Positions 1 to 5,593 of a stretch of DNA of 7,853 nt are shown here, piece by piece. Location of the stretch: the NCBI GenBank assembly GCA_027364495.1, contig DAHXPE010000415.1:1-7853 (forward strand). The letters are read 5' to 3'. Both the position numbers and the translations under genes were made by a program. Under the pieces are notes generated by a model. It saw nothing but the letters and a program-made list of their open reading frames with translations. It had not been told where the DNA came from and ran no database searches. The stretch comes from Candidatus Heimdallarchaeota archaeon (lineage in GTDB: Archaea > Asgardarchaeota > Heimdallarchaeia > Hodarchaeales > LC-3). Within the stretch, counting starts at the first letter, position 1; the number at the start of each line of letters is the position of its first letter.

Positions 1-4
1 ATAT

Positions 5-81
5 GCGAGCTTCGTTTAGCTTGGTCAGGATTTTCGGCTGTCACCCGAATGACCGGGGTCCAAATCCCCGAGCTCGCGCCA
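5..81 (+). tRNA. tRNA-Asp (GTC), 3' CCA encoded
   Basis: A complete cloverleaf can be folded. The acceptor stem is GCGAGCT (5-11) with AGCTCGC (71-77), seven perfect pairs. The anticodon stem is TTCGG (33-37) with CCGAA (45-49), closing the seven-base loop CTGTCAC, so the anticodon GTC sits at 40-42. The T stem is CGGGG/CCCCG, the discriminator base is G78 as expected for Asp, and CCA is encoded at 79-81. There is no intron. The D stem contains G-T pairs. The T loop reads TCCAAAT, so the usual U55 is a C. The gene is followed directly by a T-run. It decodes Asp GAC/GAT codons. Confidence 0.95.
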
Positions 82-83
82 AC

Positions 84-90
84 TTTTTTT
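84..90 (+). terminator. T-run terminator after tRNA-Asp
   Basis: Seven consecutive T residues start three bases after the tRNA 3' end. Archaeal RNA polymerase commonly terminates in such runs on the non-template strand, with no hairpin needed. The assignment rests on position and composition only. Confidence 0.6.
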
Positions 91-689
91 AAAACATTGA
101 CCATTCAATAAATAGTTTGAATTCTCAAAGATATTAATCGAAAAAAAGGTTTCAAAAACTCAATCAAAGATATAAGATCTTAATTATGAAGTAAGGAGAG
201 ATTTAAAGACAATTTAATCAATAAAATTTTCATCAATCCACCCGCAAAGAAATCTGTTAGAACAATAATGGATCTAACCTATAATGGAAAAAATACATTT
301 TATTACGAAAAAGTAGAAGAAAACTTCAAACTAAGAACAACACTATGAGTGCAATGATTGAGATTGGAAGGATCAATATTCCTACGTCAATATTTGTCAA
401 ATAAGTACTATATAATCGTTCTAATTGAATAAAAAAATCTGTTGATTATGTGTTGTTGAAATACCATAATAAATAAAAATTTGCCTAATAAAACCAAAAA
501 AAACCAGCATAGAACTTGCCAAAATCATAACGTAGGATTAAAATATAGAAAAAATATTCATTTTAAAGTCAATAACAGATAGAATAGGATAGAATTTGAA
601 AACATAAACAGATGTCGATCCCGGTTGCATACTAGAAACTTAATCTAAATATTTCCTAGCTTCATATTTTGTTTTAAAGATTATTTTAC
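91..689. other. Gene-poor A+T-rich spacer
   Basis: I see no supportable gene in these 600 bases. The longest suggestive frame on the + strand runs from 190 to 347. It has an ATG at 268 that would give only 26 codons, has no Shine-Dalgarno, and is followed in the same frame by further stops. Small structures include a perfect ten-base palindrome TAAGATCTTA (173-182) and a short imperfect tandem of ATAGAATAGG near 578-597. The spacer lies between the end of tRNA-Asp and the end of the minus-strand TGS gene, so both sides transcribe into it. I find no copy of the tRNA 3' end that would mark an integrated element. Confidence 0.5.
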
Positions 690-905
690 TTACTGCCTGT
701 CAATAATTAACTCTACAATATCTAAATCTTCTAACTCATGGTCCAAACCTACCTGTTTACCAGGAAATTCTACTGACTTACCCCATACACGGGCATATTT
801 GAAATATTTCAGAAAATCTTTGTGGACTTTTTCTGAAATATCTCGGATACAGGCTCCTTTAGGGAGAATTTCCCTTGATCCAAAATTAAGTTCAAATTCA
901 GCCAA
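690..905 (-). CDS. Stand-alone TGS domain protein, DRG-type
   Basis: This 71-residue protein is essentially one TGS domain, the small beta-grasp module named after ThrRS, GTPase and SpoT. It matches the C-terminal TGS of the DRG/Obg-like GTPase family. Its signatures are ILPKGACIRDI (13-23), the helix KVHKDFLKYFKYARVWG (26-42), FPG (47-49) and VGLDHELEDLDIVEL (52-66), which is the usual C-terminal ending of archaeal DRG proteins. No GTPase motifs (P-loop, DxxG, NKxD) lie in or upstream of it. In DRG proteins the domain contacts ribosome-linked partners and may bind RNA, so a role near translation is inference. The start is a TTG at 905-903 with a weak AGG at 917-915. The frame is open back to a stop at 965-963, but no ATG or GTG occurs there. 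The gene follows the 77-residue gene on the same strand after a 94-base gap. It could be a free-standing regulator or a detached paralogue of DRG. Confidence 0.8.
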   Translation of the reverse strand: MAEFELNFGSREILPKGACIRDISEKVHKDFLKYFKYARVWGKSVEFPGKQVGLDHELEDLDIVELIIDRQ

Positions 906-922
906 ATTTTTTTTCCTAACGA

Positions 923-989
923 TTATAAGAAAGTTAAATGATAGAAATAGAAAAAGTAAAAATTAACTTTTATAAGAAAGTTAAATGAT
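923..989. repeat. Perfect 20-bp direct repeat, two copies
   Basis: The copies lie at 923-942 and 970-989, 47 bases apart start to start, with 27 bases between them. On the minus strand each reads ATCATTTAACTTTCTTATAA. Both fall in the gap between two minus-strand genes, upstream of the TTG start of the TGS gene. Each copy ends in a TTATAA that resembles an archaeal TATA box, so they may be duplicated promoter or operator units for that gene. The distance from the nearer TTATAA to the start is about 20 bases and from the farther one about 65. Confidence 0.85.
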
Positions 990-999
990 TTAAAAACAG

Positions 1000-1233
1000 T
1001 TAAAGTTCCTGTTCCTTAAATGAGTTATAATCTTGCTCAGACAGATAGTTTTTGAACAGTAGGTCTTTGCCTATAATTTCAATGGCTTCATTAATAATTA
1101 GTAATTTTGCTTTTTTGATATCTGCATCAGATGCTCCTTTAAGGTTTTTTTCGGTTAAAAACCCGTCATAAGTACTTCCTGTGTCTTGTAAATAAGAATC
1201 AAATATTTTTAATTTGAAAGAATCAAGATCCAT
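1000..1233 (-). CDS. Unrecognised 77-residue acidic protein
   Basis: I do not recognise this family. The protein is highly charged, has no membrane segment and no cysteine, and reads as mostly helical. Its central part (about residues 31-55) alternates Lys/Asp with Leu/Ile in a way typical of amphipathic helices, and it ends in a short EQEL tail. I place the start at the ATG 1233-1231 because a strong GAGGTGA Shine-Dalgarno lies at 1246-1240, five bases upstream. The GTG at 1242-1240, three codons earlier, sits inside that Shine-Dalgarno. The clear ribosome site argues that this is a real translated gene rather than a chance frame. It is the first gene of a minus-strand pair with the TGS-domain gene. 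Without homologues I give no function. Confidence 0.7.
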   Translation of the reverse strand: MDLDSFKLKIFDSYLQDTGSTYDGFLTEKNLKGASDADIKKAKLLIINEAIEIIGKDLLFKNYLSEQDYNSFKEQEL

Positions 1234-1239
1234 ATCAGT

Positions 1240-1246
1240 CACCTCG
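1240..1246 (-). promoter_or_regulatory. Shine-Dalgarno GAGGTGA, sets start of 77-aa gene
   Basis: GAGGTGA on the minus strand is complementary to the conserved 3' end of archaeal 16S rRNA. It stands five bases before the ATG at 1233, which makes that ATG the likely start over the overlapping GTG. Confidence 0.7.
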
Positions 1247-1270
1247 AATAAGAGATTATATTGTTTAGTT

Positions 1271-1281
1271 AAAAAAATATA
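1271..1281 (-). promoter_or_regulatory. Candidate TATA box for the minus-strand pair
   Basis: The minus strand reads TATATTTTTTT, centred about 43 bases before the ATG at 1233. Transcription starting some 26 bases downstream would give a leader of about 17 bases carrying the GAGGTGA site, a sensible geometry for archaea. The surrounding DNA is very A+T-rich, so chance matches are common. Confidence 0.35.
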
Positions 1282-1642
1282 CCTAATAAAGTTTAAGAAT
1301 TTTTATTTTATTCTAGTAATTCAAATTCTTCTTATTACCGATCTGTACATTAAATATCTGACATATCTGCTTTAGAATAGATAAACCGTGAGTGGAACAT
1401 GGGTTATATCACAGATCAAAGAACATTAATAATGACAATTGATCATCGTGAAGTATTTTCATACCAATTTTTTAATAAAAGACAGTAAATAGCGTTTATT
1501 TAGTTCCCTTATTTTAATCTTAATAAAACCTGAATGAAAATATTCCTTATCATAGGTAATTCTAAACCTGCTAAGATCTAACTAAAACGATTGTTCTTAA
1601 ATTGACGAACTAATCTTGCAATAATCAGGAATGTAATTTATC
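1282..1642. other. Divergent intergenic region
   Basis: About 360 bases lie between the minus-strand pair and the + strand permease pseudogene. The only frame of note is 1399-1488 (+), 29 codons from an ATG, with no ribosome site and no recognisable content. The + strand has an AGGA at 1627-1630, twelve bases before the permease ATG, which is a loose Shine-Dalgarno. I see no strong hairpin or repeat. The promoter of the permease must have been here, but I cannot single out its TATA box with confidence. Confidence 0.45.
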
Positions 1643-2578
1643 ATGTTGAATTTTTTTAAATTGTATACTGGGCATCTGAAAAGCTCAAGAAAAGTTCTTT
1701 TAATAGCCTCAATAGGATTAATATGTGCTTTAACAATTGTTTCATCAACAAATTATTATTTTGATAATTCAAAGCAACTTATCATCAATGATTACTTTTC
1801 AAATAATAATGGTTTTGGTGGTCAACCGGATATAAGTTTTCAACTTGATTCTCATCTTAATGCTTATAATAAATCCATGACAGCTATTGCTAATAGCATT
1901 AATCAAACCAGATCTAAATATAATTTAAATTTAATTAAAACGGCAGTCATTTATCCATCGATAGAAGGATTATATACTAATATTACTCAAACTTTTAATT
2001 ATAATGGAAATCTAAAAATTGGTAATCAGACAAATAGTGAAAATATTATAGAATTAAATCCTGGATACACTAATGAATTAAAACAAATTATAAATAACAA
2101 TGCTATATTAAAAGGTTCAGAACTGCCAAAAAATACAAGTGGAATCCCTCAAGTATTTATTTTGCTTACCAATTATAATTATAATTCAATGGGTGGAACC
2201 TATAATATTACCATGCCTACAAATCATGACATTCTTTTTACAGATCTTCAGGAACATAATATGACAGTACAAGTCACTGGAATTGCGTCAATAAATGTAA
2301 AAATGAATATTTGTCCTACTAATGGTCCATGTCAGTCAAATCCAAATGTAAATCAATATCCTCTAATAAACCAATTAATTTGGTCTAATTCTCTCTATGA
2401 TTTAGGAGTAATTGTATTTACGCCAAGTTTAAATTATTTTGGAATGAAAGCATTTAATATAGAACCCTTGAATACCTATACGTATTTTGGTGCACCAAGT
2501 ATTCATTATACTATTGCTATTAATTTTGATTATGAAAAAATAGACCCCTATGACATTTCCACAATGTTACACAAATAG
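1643..2578 (+). CDS. Permease fragment 1: first helix and outer domain
   Basis: This is a 311-residue frame. A short cytoplasmic start with basic residues (HLKSSRK, 11-17) leads into one membrane helix at about 18-36, as in FtsX/MacB proteins. The remainder (about 40-311) is an extracytoplasmic domain rich in Asn, Tyr, Thr and Ser with many NxS/NxT sequons, and with a close cysteine pair (NICPTNGPC) that could form a disulfide. It ends in DYEKIDPYDISTMLHK, which looks like the helix normally leading to the second membrane span, and then hits TAG. Taken alone it has a single anchor and cannot be a transporter. The start ATG has a weak AGGA twelve bases upstream. Confidence 0.6.
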   Translation: MLNFFKLYTGHLKSSRKVLLIASIGLICALTIVSSTNYYFDNSKQLIINDYFSNNNGFGGQPDISFQLDSHLNAYNKSMTAIANSINQTRSKYNLNLIKTAVIYPSIEGLYTNITQTFNYNGNLKIGNQTNSENIIELNPGYTNELKQIINNNAILKGSELPKNTSGIPQVFILLTNYNYNSMGGTYNITMPTNHDILFTDLQEHNMTVQVTGIASINVKMNICPTNGPCQSNPNVNQYPLINQLIWSNSLYDLGVIVFTPSLNYFGMKAFNIEPLNTYTYFGAPSIHYTIAINFDYEKIDPYDISTMLHK

Positions 2579-2613
2579 GAATTTATAAAACTCGCGGATC
2601 TACCTCGTGGAAA

Positions 2614-3522
2614 ATGTTTTTATTTCAAGTTATAGATAATGTTTTAATAATTGCATTATCAGTTTTTATTGCTTTGGTTGCAGGAGTTCCATTATCCTTT
2701 CTAGTTTTGAGAACTAATTATTTATTATCATTTCAATATGCCCCTCCATCCTACTTTATATTAAATTTTCAAGCAGTATTTACTCTTTTAATTTATATGG
2801 GAATTGGCTTGACATTACTTGTTAACTTAAGAAGAATAAAAAGATTAAGTCAGATAAGTATTGTTGAGACGGAAAATCCATCCGAAAAAGACGAGCCGTT
2901 TTGGAAACGTCATTATTTAGATGTAATATTATTTGGATTTGGAATGACAATTTATATAATTTTTTATGAAATTATAAGAAATCCAACTACATCTATTCCT
3001 CCAGCTTTCATTATAATTCTTTCTATTTTAGTGTTACCAGCACCTTTTGCTTTAATAATAGGATTAATTCTTATCATAAATAGGTTTATACCGCTTATAT
3101 TGAATAAAATAGGCACAGTGCTTTGGGATTGGACTGGTGATTTATTAGCATTCTCATTTAAGAATGTCATTCGGCATAAACAAGCATCAACACGTGCAGT
3201 CATGCTAATAACGATTTTAATTAGCTTCATGGTGTTCTTATATGCTTTACCTTATTCAAGTGTAGTAAATAATGAGACTAATCTATATTTTCAAGATGGA
3301 GCGGAAGGTAATGGTATATTTAATAGTAATACATATAATGCAACATCTCTTAAAGTAATTCAAGACAATTTTTCTCAATATTTGACATCATTTACTCCTT
3401 ATTTCATTCTAACTTTAAATTCTCAAGGTGAAATGACTTATTCCCAGCCTAATTTTTATCAATTACTTTTAGTAAATACTTCTACTTACCTTAAAACAGC
3501 TTATCTTAATTTTGATCTGTGA
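2614..3522 (+). CDS. Permease fragment 2: middle helices, stops at TGA
   Basis: The open frame continues upstream of this ATG to a stop at 2551, and the upstream part encodes IGIYKTRGSTSWK, the conserved cytoplasmic motif of FtsX permeases. The ATG at 2614 is therefore internal and not a true start. Membrane helices follow at roughly residues 8-32, 44-68, 100-120 and 127-160. LLAFSFKNVIRHKQASTRA (about 189-207) then opens the second FtsX module with another helix at about 208-230. The second outer domain begins after it and is cut by the TGA at 3520-3522. The same frame carries on past the TGA into fragment 3 without any shift. Confidence 0.55.
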   Translation: MFLFQVIDNVLIIALSVFIALVAGVPLSFLVLRTNYLLSFQYAPPSYFILNFQAVFTLLIYMGIGLTLLVNLRRIKRLSQISIVETENPSEKDEPFWKRHYLDVILFGFGMTIYIIFYEIIRNPTTSIPPAFIIILSILVLPAPFALIIGLILIINRFIPLILNKIGTVLWDWTGDLLAFSFKNVIRHKQASTRAVMLITILISFMVFLYALPYSSVVNNETNLYFQDGAEGNGIFNSNTYNATSLKVIQDNFSQYLTSFTPYFILTLNSQGEMTYSQPNFYQLLLVNTSTYLKTAYLNFDL

Positions 3523-3555
3523 CTTACCAATAATATAGGTCAAGATTTTCAGAAT

Positions 3556-4395
3556 TTGAATATTATTAATGCAACAAAATATGATAGCCAAACATTTACC
3601 ACTTTAAATGTAATTCTTGATCAAAACTCTTTAGCTAATAGAAGAGCATCAATCGGTTCCAATATAACCGTTTCTGGACAATTACAGAGCCTTAACTTTC
3701 ATATAATTGATTCTTATAAACATTGGCCAGTTTCAGATCCTCCAGGTTATACTTCTAATTTCGATACAAGAGCAATAGGTGATGTTAGCTATTATACTCA
3801 AATACTCAATGATTCTTTAAACAATAATCCATGGGAAAATGTTCAGCAGGCTGGTGTTCTGTTTAAATTCAAACCTAATGAGAATCAGTCATTAATTAGT
3901 AGTTGGATTCAAGGAAATACTAGTCTAAGTATAAGTTTAGAATCAGTATCCCAAAACCAATTCATTACAGGAATTCAATTTAGACTCTTATTGGGTCAAA
4001 TAAATAATGATCTGATTATGATTTTAATTATAACTATAATCGTTTTAATGATGTTTTCCTATTTGCAATTAACTGAGCGTAATAGAGAGATTTTTACAGA
4101 AAGGGCTATTGGTATGAAATTACCTCAAATTGCTGTTCTGTTTTTCATAGAATCAATTATTTTGAGCGTGACTTCGCTCTTATTAGGCACTACGATAGGC
4201 TACTTTCTTTTGGACTTGTTTGCTTTCATATTATTTAATCCTGTACAGTCTTATCCTCCTTATTCTATTATCCTTCCGTGGAATTTAGTTATAATTACTA
4301 ATATTTTGATTTTAATATGCTCGGTGCTTGTTTCTATTGTTCCAGCTTATTATGTAACTAAACAGGATATTTCTAAATCCTTTGGTGAAGCATAA
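3556..4395 (+). CDS. Permease fragment 3: second outer domain and C-terminal helices
   Basis: This frame is continuous with fragment 2 across the TGA. The eleven codons between the TGA and the listed TTG also read as normal outer-domain sequence, so the TTG is unlikely to be a real start. Residues 1-150 finish the second outer domain. Three membrane helices follow at about 151-172, 190-225 and 245-265. Between the first two lies LTERNREIFTERAIGM, the equivalent of the ERRREIGxLRAxG motif of FtsX proteins. The C-terminal AYYVTKQDISKSFGEA matches the typical cytoplasmic tail (…A…P…ALR). It ends in TAA and is followed by a hairpin and T-run. Confidence 0.55.
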   Translation: MNIINATKYDSQTFTTLNVILDQNSLANRRASIGSNITVSGQLQSLNFHIIDSYKHWPVSDPPGYTSNFDTRAIGDVSYYTQILNDSLNNNPWENVQQAGVLFKFKPNENQSLISSWIQGNTSLSISLESVSQNQFITGIQFRLLLGQINNDLIMILIITIIVLMMFSYLQLTERNREIFTERAIGMKLPQIAVLFFIESIILSVTSLLLGTTIGYFLLDLFAFILFNPVQSYPPYSIILPWNLVIITNILILICSVLVSIVPAYYVTKQDISKSFGEA

Positions 4396-4419
4396 AGAAT
4401 ATTTGTATAGCTTATAGCT

Positions 4420-4463
4420 AAATGAAATGGCTTCTTAGGGCTTTAATCTATATTTCATTTTTT
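4420..4463 (+). terminator. Candidate terminator after the permease
   Basis: A perfect nine-base inverted repeat AAATGAAAT (4420-4428) / ATTTCATTT (4452-4460) spans a 23-base loop. Its right arm runs into a T-run (4458-4463). It begins 25 bases after the permease stop codon. The long loop lowers confidence in the hairpin, but the T-run itself could terminate archaeal transcription. Confidence 0.4.
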
Positions 4464-4732
4464 CTTATTCAAAATAATCATTATTAAAAAATATAAAAAG
4501 GTAAATTTGCAATTTACAACAAAAGAAGCACGAATTAAATTACAAAAACTTTATCCATCATTTATATCTTGACAGTGTACTAGGATAATACCCAAGAAAA
4601 TTAAATTTTAAAAATGAAAAGAAAAGATATAAAATAGGTTACGATAAAGTAAATGAAAGATAATTTTCAATCTGTTTTATCTTTATTACTGAAAAAGATT
4701 TTGATTAATAGCCTACAAAAATAATGTACTAT
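4464..4732. other. Spacer with a promoter-like element but no gene
   Basis: No convincing gene is visible between the permease and tRNA-Pro. A TATA-like box and an inverted repeat at 4492-4517 are listed separately. The best frame after them begins at a TTG at 4507 and encodes 22 residues (reading KEARIKLQKLYPSF) before TGA, which could be the remains of a small gene. The rest is A+T-rich with frequent stops in all frames. Confidence 0.4.
4492..4517 (+). promoter_or_regulatory. TATA-like box with adjoining inverted repeat
   Basis: TATAAAAAG (4492-4500) is a good archaeal TATA match. It is followed immediately by GTAAATTTGCAATTTAC (4501-4517), with seven-base perfect arms around TGC. An inverted repeat abutting the downstream side of a TATA box is the classic place for a dimeric archaeal repressor to bind. 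No gene of normal size lies just downstream on this strand, so this may be a relic promoter, the promoter of a short RNA, or chance in A+T-rich DNA. Confidence 0.35.
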
Positions 4733-4806
4733 GGTTCGGTGGTCTAGCTTGGTATGATTCCTGATTTGGGATCAGGAGGCCGTGCGTTCAAATCGCATCC
4801 GAATCA
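4733..4806 (+). tRNA. tRNA-Pro (TGG)
   Basis: A full cloverleaf folds without an intron. The acceptor stem is GGTTCGG (4733-4739) with CCGAATC (4799-4805), including one G-T pair. The anticodon stem CCTGA (4760-4764) / TCAGG (4772-4776) closes loop TTTGGGA, with anticodon TGG at 4767-4769. The T arm has the standard GTTCAAATC. The discriminator is A4806. CCA is not encoded (CTT follows), so it must be added by CCA-adding enzyme, unlike the tRNA-Asp in this window. It reads Pro CCN codons, mainly CCA/CCG. Confidence 0.95.
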
Positions 4807-4811
4807 CTTAC

Positions 4812-4817
4812 TTTTTT
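4812..4817 (+). terminator. T-run terminator after tRNA-Pro
   Basis: Six T residues begin five bases past the tRNA-Pro discriminator, in the same arrangement as at the tRNA-Asp gene. Confidence 0.5.
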
Positions 4818-4912
4818 ATCTAAAATGTGCATTATTACGATTATTTTATCAAAAGGTATTTTTTTATCAAATAAAATTGGATTAGTTGTAATTTAGTAAT
4901 TAGAGCAAAATT

Positions 4913-4935
4913 TTAATTAGGGAGTCCTTAATTAA
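4913..4935. promoter_or_regulatory. Inverted repeat, candidate operator
   Basis: Eleven-base arms TTAATTAGGGA (4913-4923) and TCCTTAATTAA (4925-4935) surround a single central base at 4924, with only one mismatched position that a G-T pair tolerates. A perfect twelve-base palindrome CCTTAATTAAGG (4926-4937) overlaps the right arm. The site ends about nine bases before a TATA-like box for the downstream membrane protein gene, so it could bind a dimeric regulator (activator or repressor) or assist TFB/TBP loading. Confidence 0.4.
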
Positions 4936-4944
4936 GGCGTAAGG

Positions 4945-4953
4945 TATTTAAAA
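4945..4953 (+). promoter_or_regulatory. Candidate TATA box for the zinc-ribbon protein gene
   Basis: TATTTAAAA follows a purine stretch (AAGG) that could serve as a BRE. It lies about 50 bases before the ATG at 5002, which would give a leader of roughly 25 to 30 bases. It is a match by eye only. Confidence 0.4.
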
Positions 4954-5001
4954 GAGCTAGAACAGTACTTCATGGAAATTTTTTTTTTATTTATTAGGTA
5001 G

Positions 5002-5550
5002 ATGAATTGTATGTCGTTATCAACAAATCCAAGTGGTGTTAAATTACAGATAGAATCAAAAAGAAATATTCTATTACTTTATTGTATCTTAGGTGCTGGT
5101 TTATTTTTTGTTAGCATGGCAATCAGCACTGAAATTGGTCCAGCTTCCATCCTTTTCTTTGGTGCTTTGATTATTGCTTTTATATTTTATTTCCAAATAA
5201 ATAAATTAATAATAAATCCTTCAGATTTTACTATTAGCTCCCTTAAAAATATTATGTACATATTCATTGTTGTATTTGTTGTTGCTTTAGCCTTGGATGT
5301 TTTTTGGTGGGATTTTTTGACTGTTACTAGCTTTTTAGGTGCAATTTTAGCTATTGCAGGTTATTTTATTATGAATCAAATAATCATAAGTGCTAATTTT
5401 TTAATCCCACCGAACCAATCTTCAACGAATACTAATCTATCACCACCAGCTCCTTCAGAAAATAAAACAAAATATTGTCCAGCATGTGGTGCCTCATTGG
5501 AATCGTTGCGACAATCTAACTTTTGTCCTAGTTGTGGAACAAGAATTTAA
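5002..5550 (+). CDS. Four-helix membrane protein with C-terminal zinc ribbon
   Basis: This 182-residue protein has a short polar N-terminus and four predicted membrane helices at about 22-40, 46-65, 83-101 and 107-133. A Ser/Thr/Pro/Asn linker (about 135-155) leads to a zinc ribbon at the C-terminus: CPAC (C159, C162) and CPSC (C175, C178), twelve residues apart, in the YCPACG…FCPSCG form common in archaeal membrane proteins. The helices place the ribbon most likely in the cytoplasm, where it would bind Zn and mediate contacts. No enzymatic residues stand out and I do not recognise a specific family. ATG 5002 has AGGT only two bases before it. ATG 5011, three codons on, has the same AGGT eleven bases before it, so either could be the start. 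The gene is single, behind its own promoter-like region and before an A/T hairpin. Confidence 0.8.
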   Translation: MNCMSLSTNPSGVKLQIESKRNILLLYCILGAGLFFVSMAISTEIGPASILFFGALIIAFIFYFQINKLIINPSDFTISSLKNIMYIFIVVFVVALALDVFWWDFLTVTSFLGAILAIAGYFIMNQIIISANFLIPPNQSSTNTNLSPPAPSENKTKYCPACGASLESLRQSNFCPSCGTRI

Positions 5551-5570
5551 ATATTTTTTAAATCGAAACA

Positions 5571-5593
5571 AAATTTTTTTCATAAAAAAATTT
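5571..5593 (+). terminator. A/T-only hairpin, candidate terminator
   Basis: A perfect ten-base inverted repeat AAATTTTTTT (5571-5580) / AAAAAAATTT (5584-5593) has loop CAT and lies 20 bases after the zinc-ribbon gene stop. Its left arm contains seven T residues, sufficient for archaeal termination by itself. In such A+T-rich DNA some pairing is expected by chance. Confidence 0.45.

Larger units (their letters stand above)
1643..4395 (+). pseudogene. Broken FtsX/MacB-type ABC transporter permease
   Basis: Three consecutive + strand frames read together as one large permease with two FtsX modules, of the kind that works with a LolD/MacB-like ATPase in export or extraction of lipids, lipoproteins or peptides. 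Order: first membrane helix and outer domain (frame ending at 2578); then, in another frame, the hallmark IGIYKTRGS with four membrane helices; then a helix opening the second module; then a second outer domain crossed by a TGA at 3520-3522; then three final helices with the second hallmark REIFTERAIGM. Two lesions break it. Near 2575 the frame changes, and the helix and charged loop that should precede IGIYKTRG are missing, so a deletion is inferred. At 3520 a TGA interrupts an otherwise continuous frame. Both halves otherwise keep sensible sequence, so the damage looks recent. No ATPase gene is adjacent. Assembly error is the alternative. Confidence 0.8.

Noticed and set aside
5..690. Integrated element bounded by tRNA-Asp
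   Set aside because: I found no second copy of the tRNA 3' end and no integrase or transposase frame in the window.
923..989. CRISPR array
   Set aside because: There are only two repeats of 20 bp with one 27-bp spacer, TATA-like content and no cas genes.
1399..1488. Short + strand frame of 29 codons from an ATG
   Set aside because: There is no Shine-Dalgarno, no recognisable content and a stop soon upstream, as expected by chance in this composition.
2964..3230. Minus-strand open frame of 88 codons inside the permease
   Set aside because: It lies entirely opposite the permease frame, which has clear FtsX motifs, and its own translation shows no recognisable features.
3520..3522. Selenocysteine or reassigned TGA codon
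   Set aside because: The gene has a second independent lesion, the family has no known selenoproteins, and TGA ends dppB normally.
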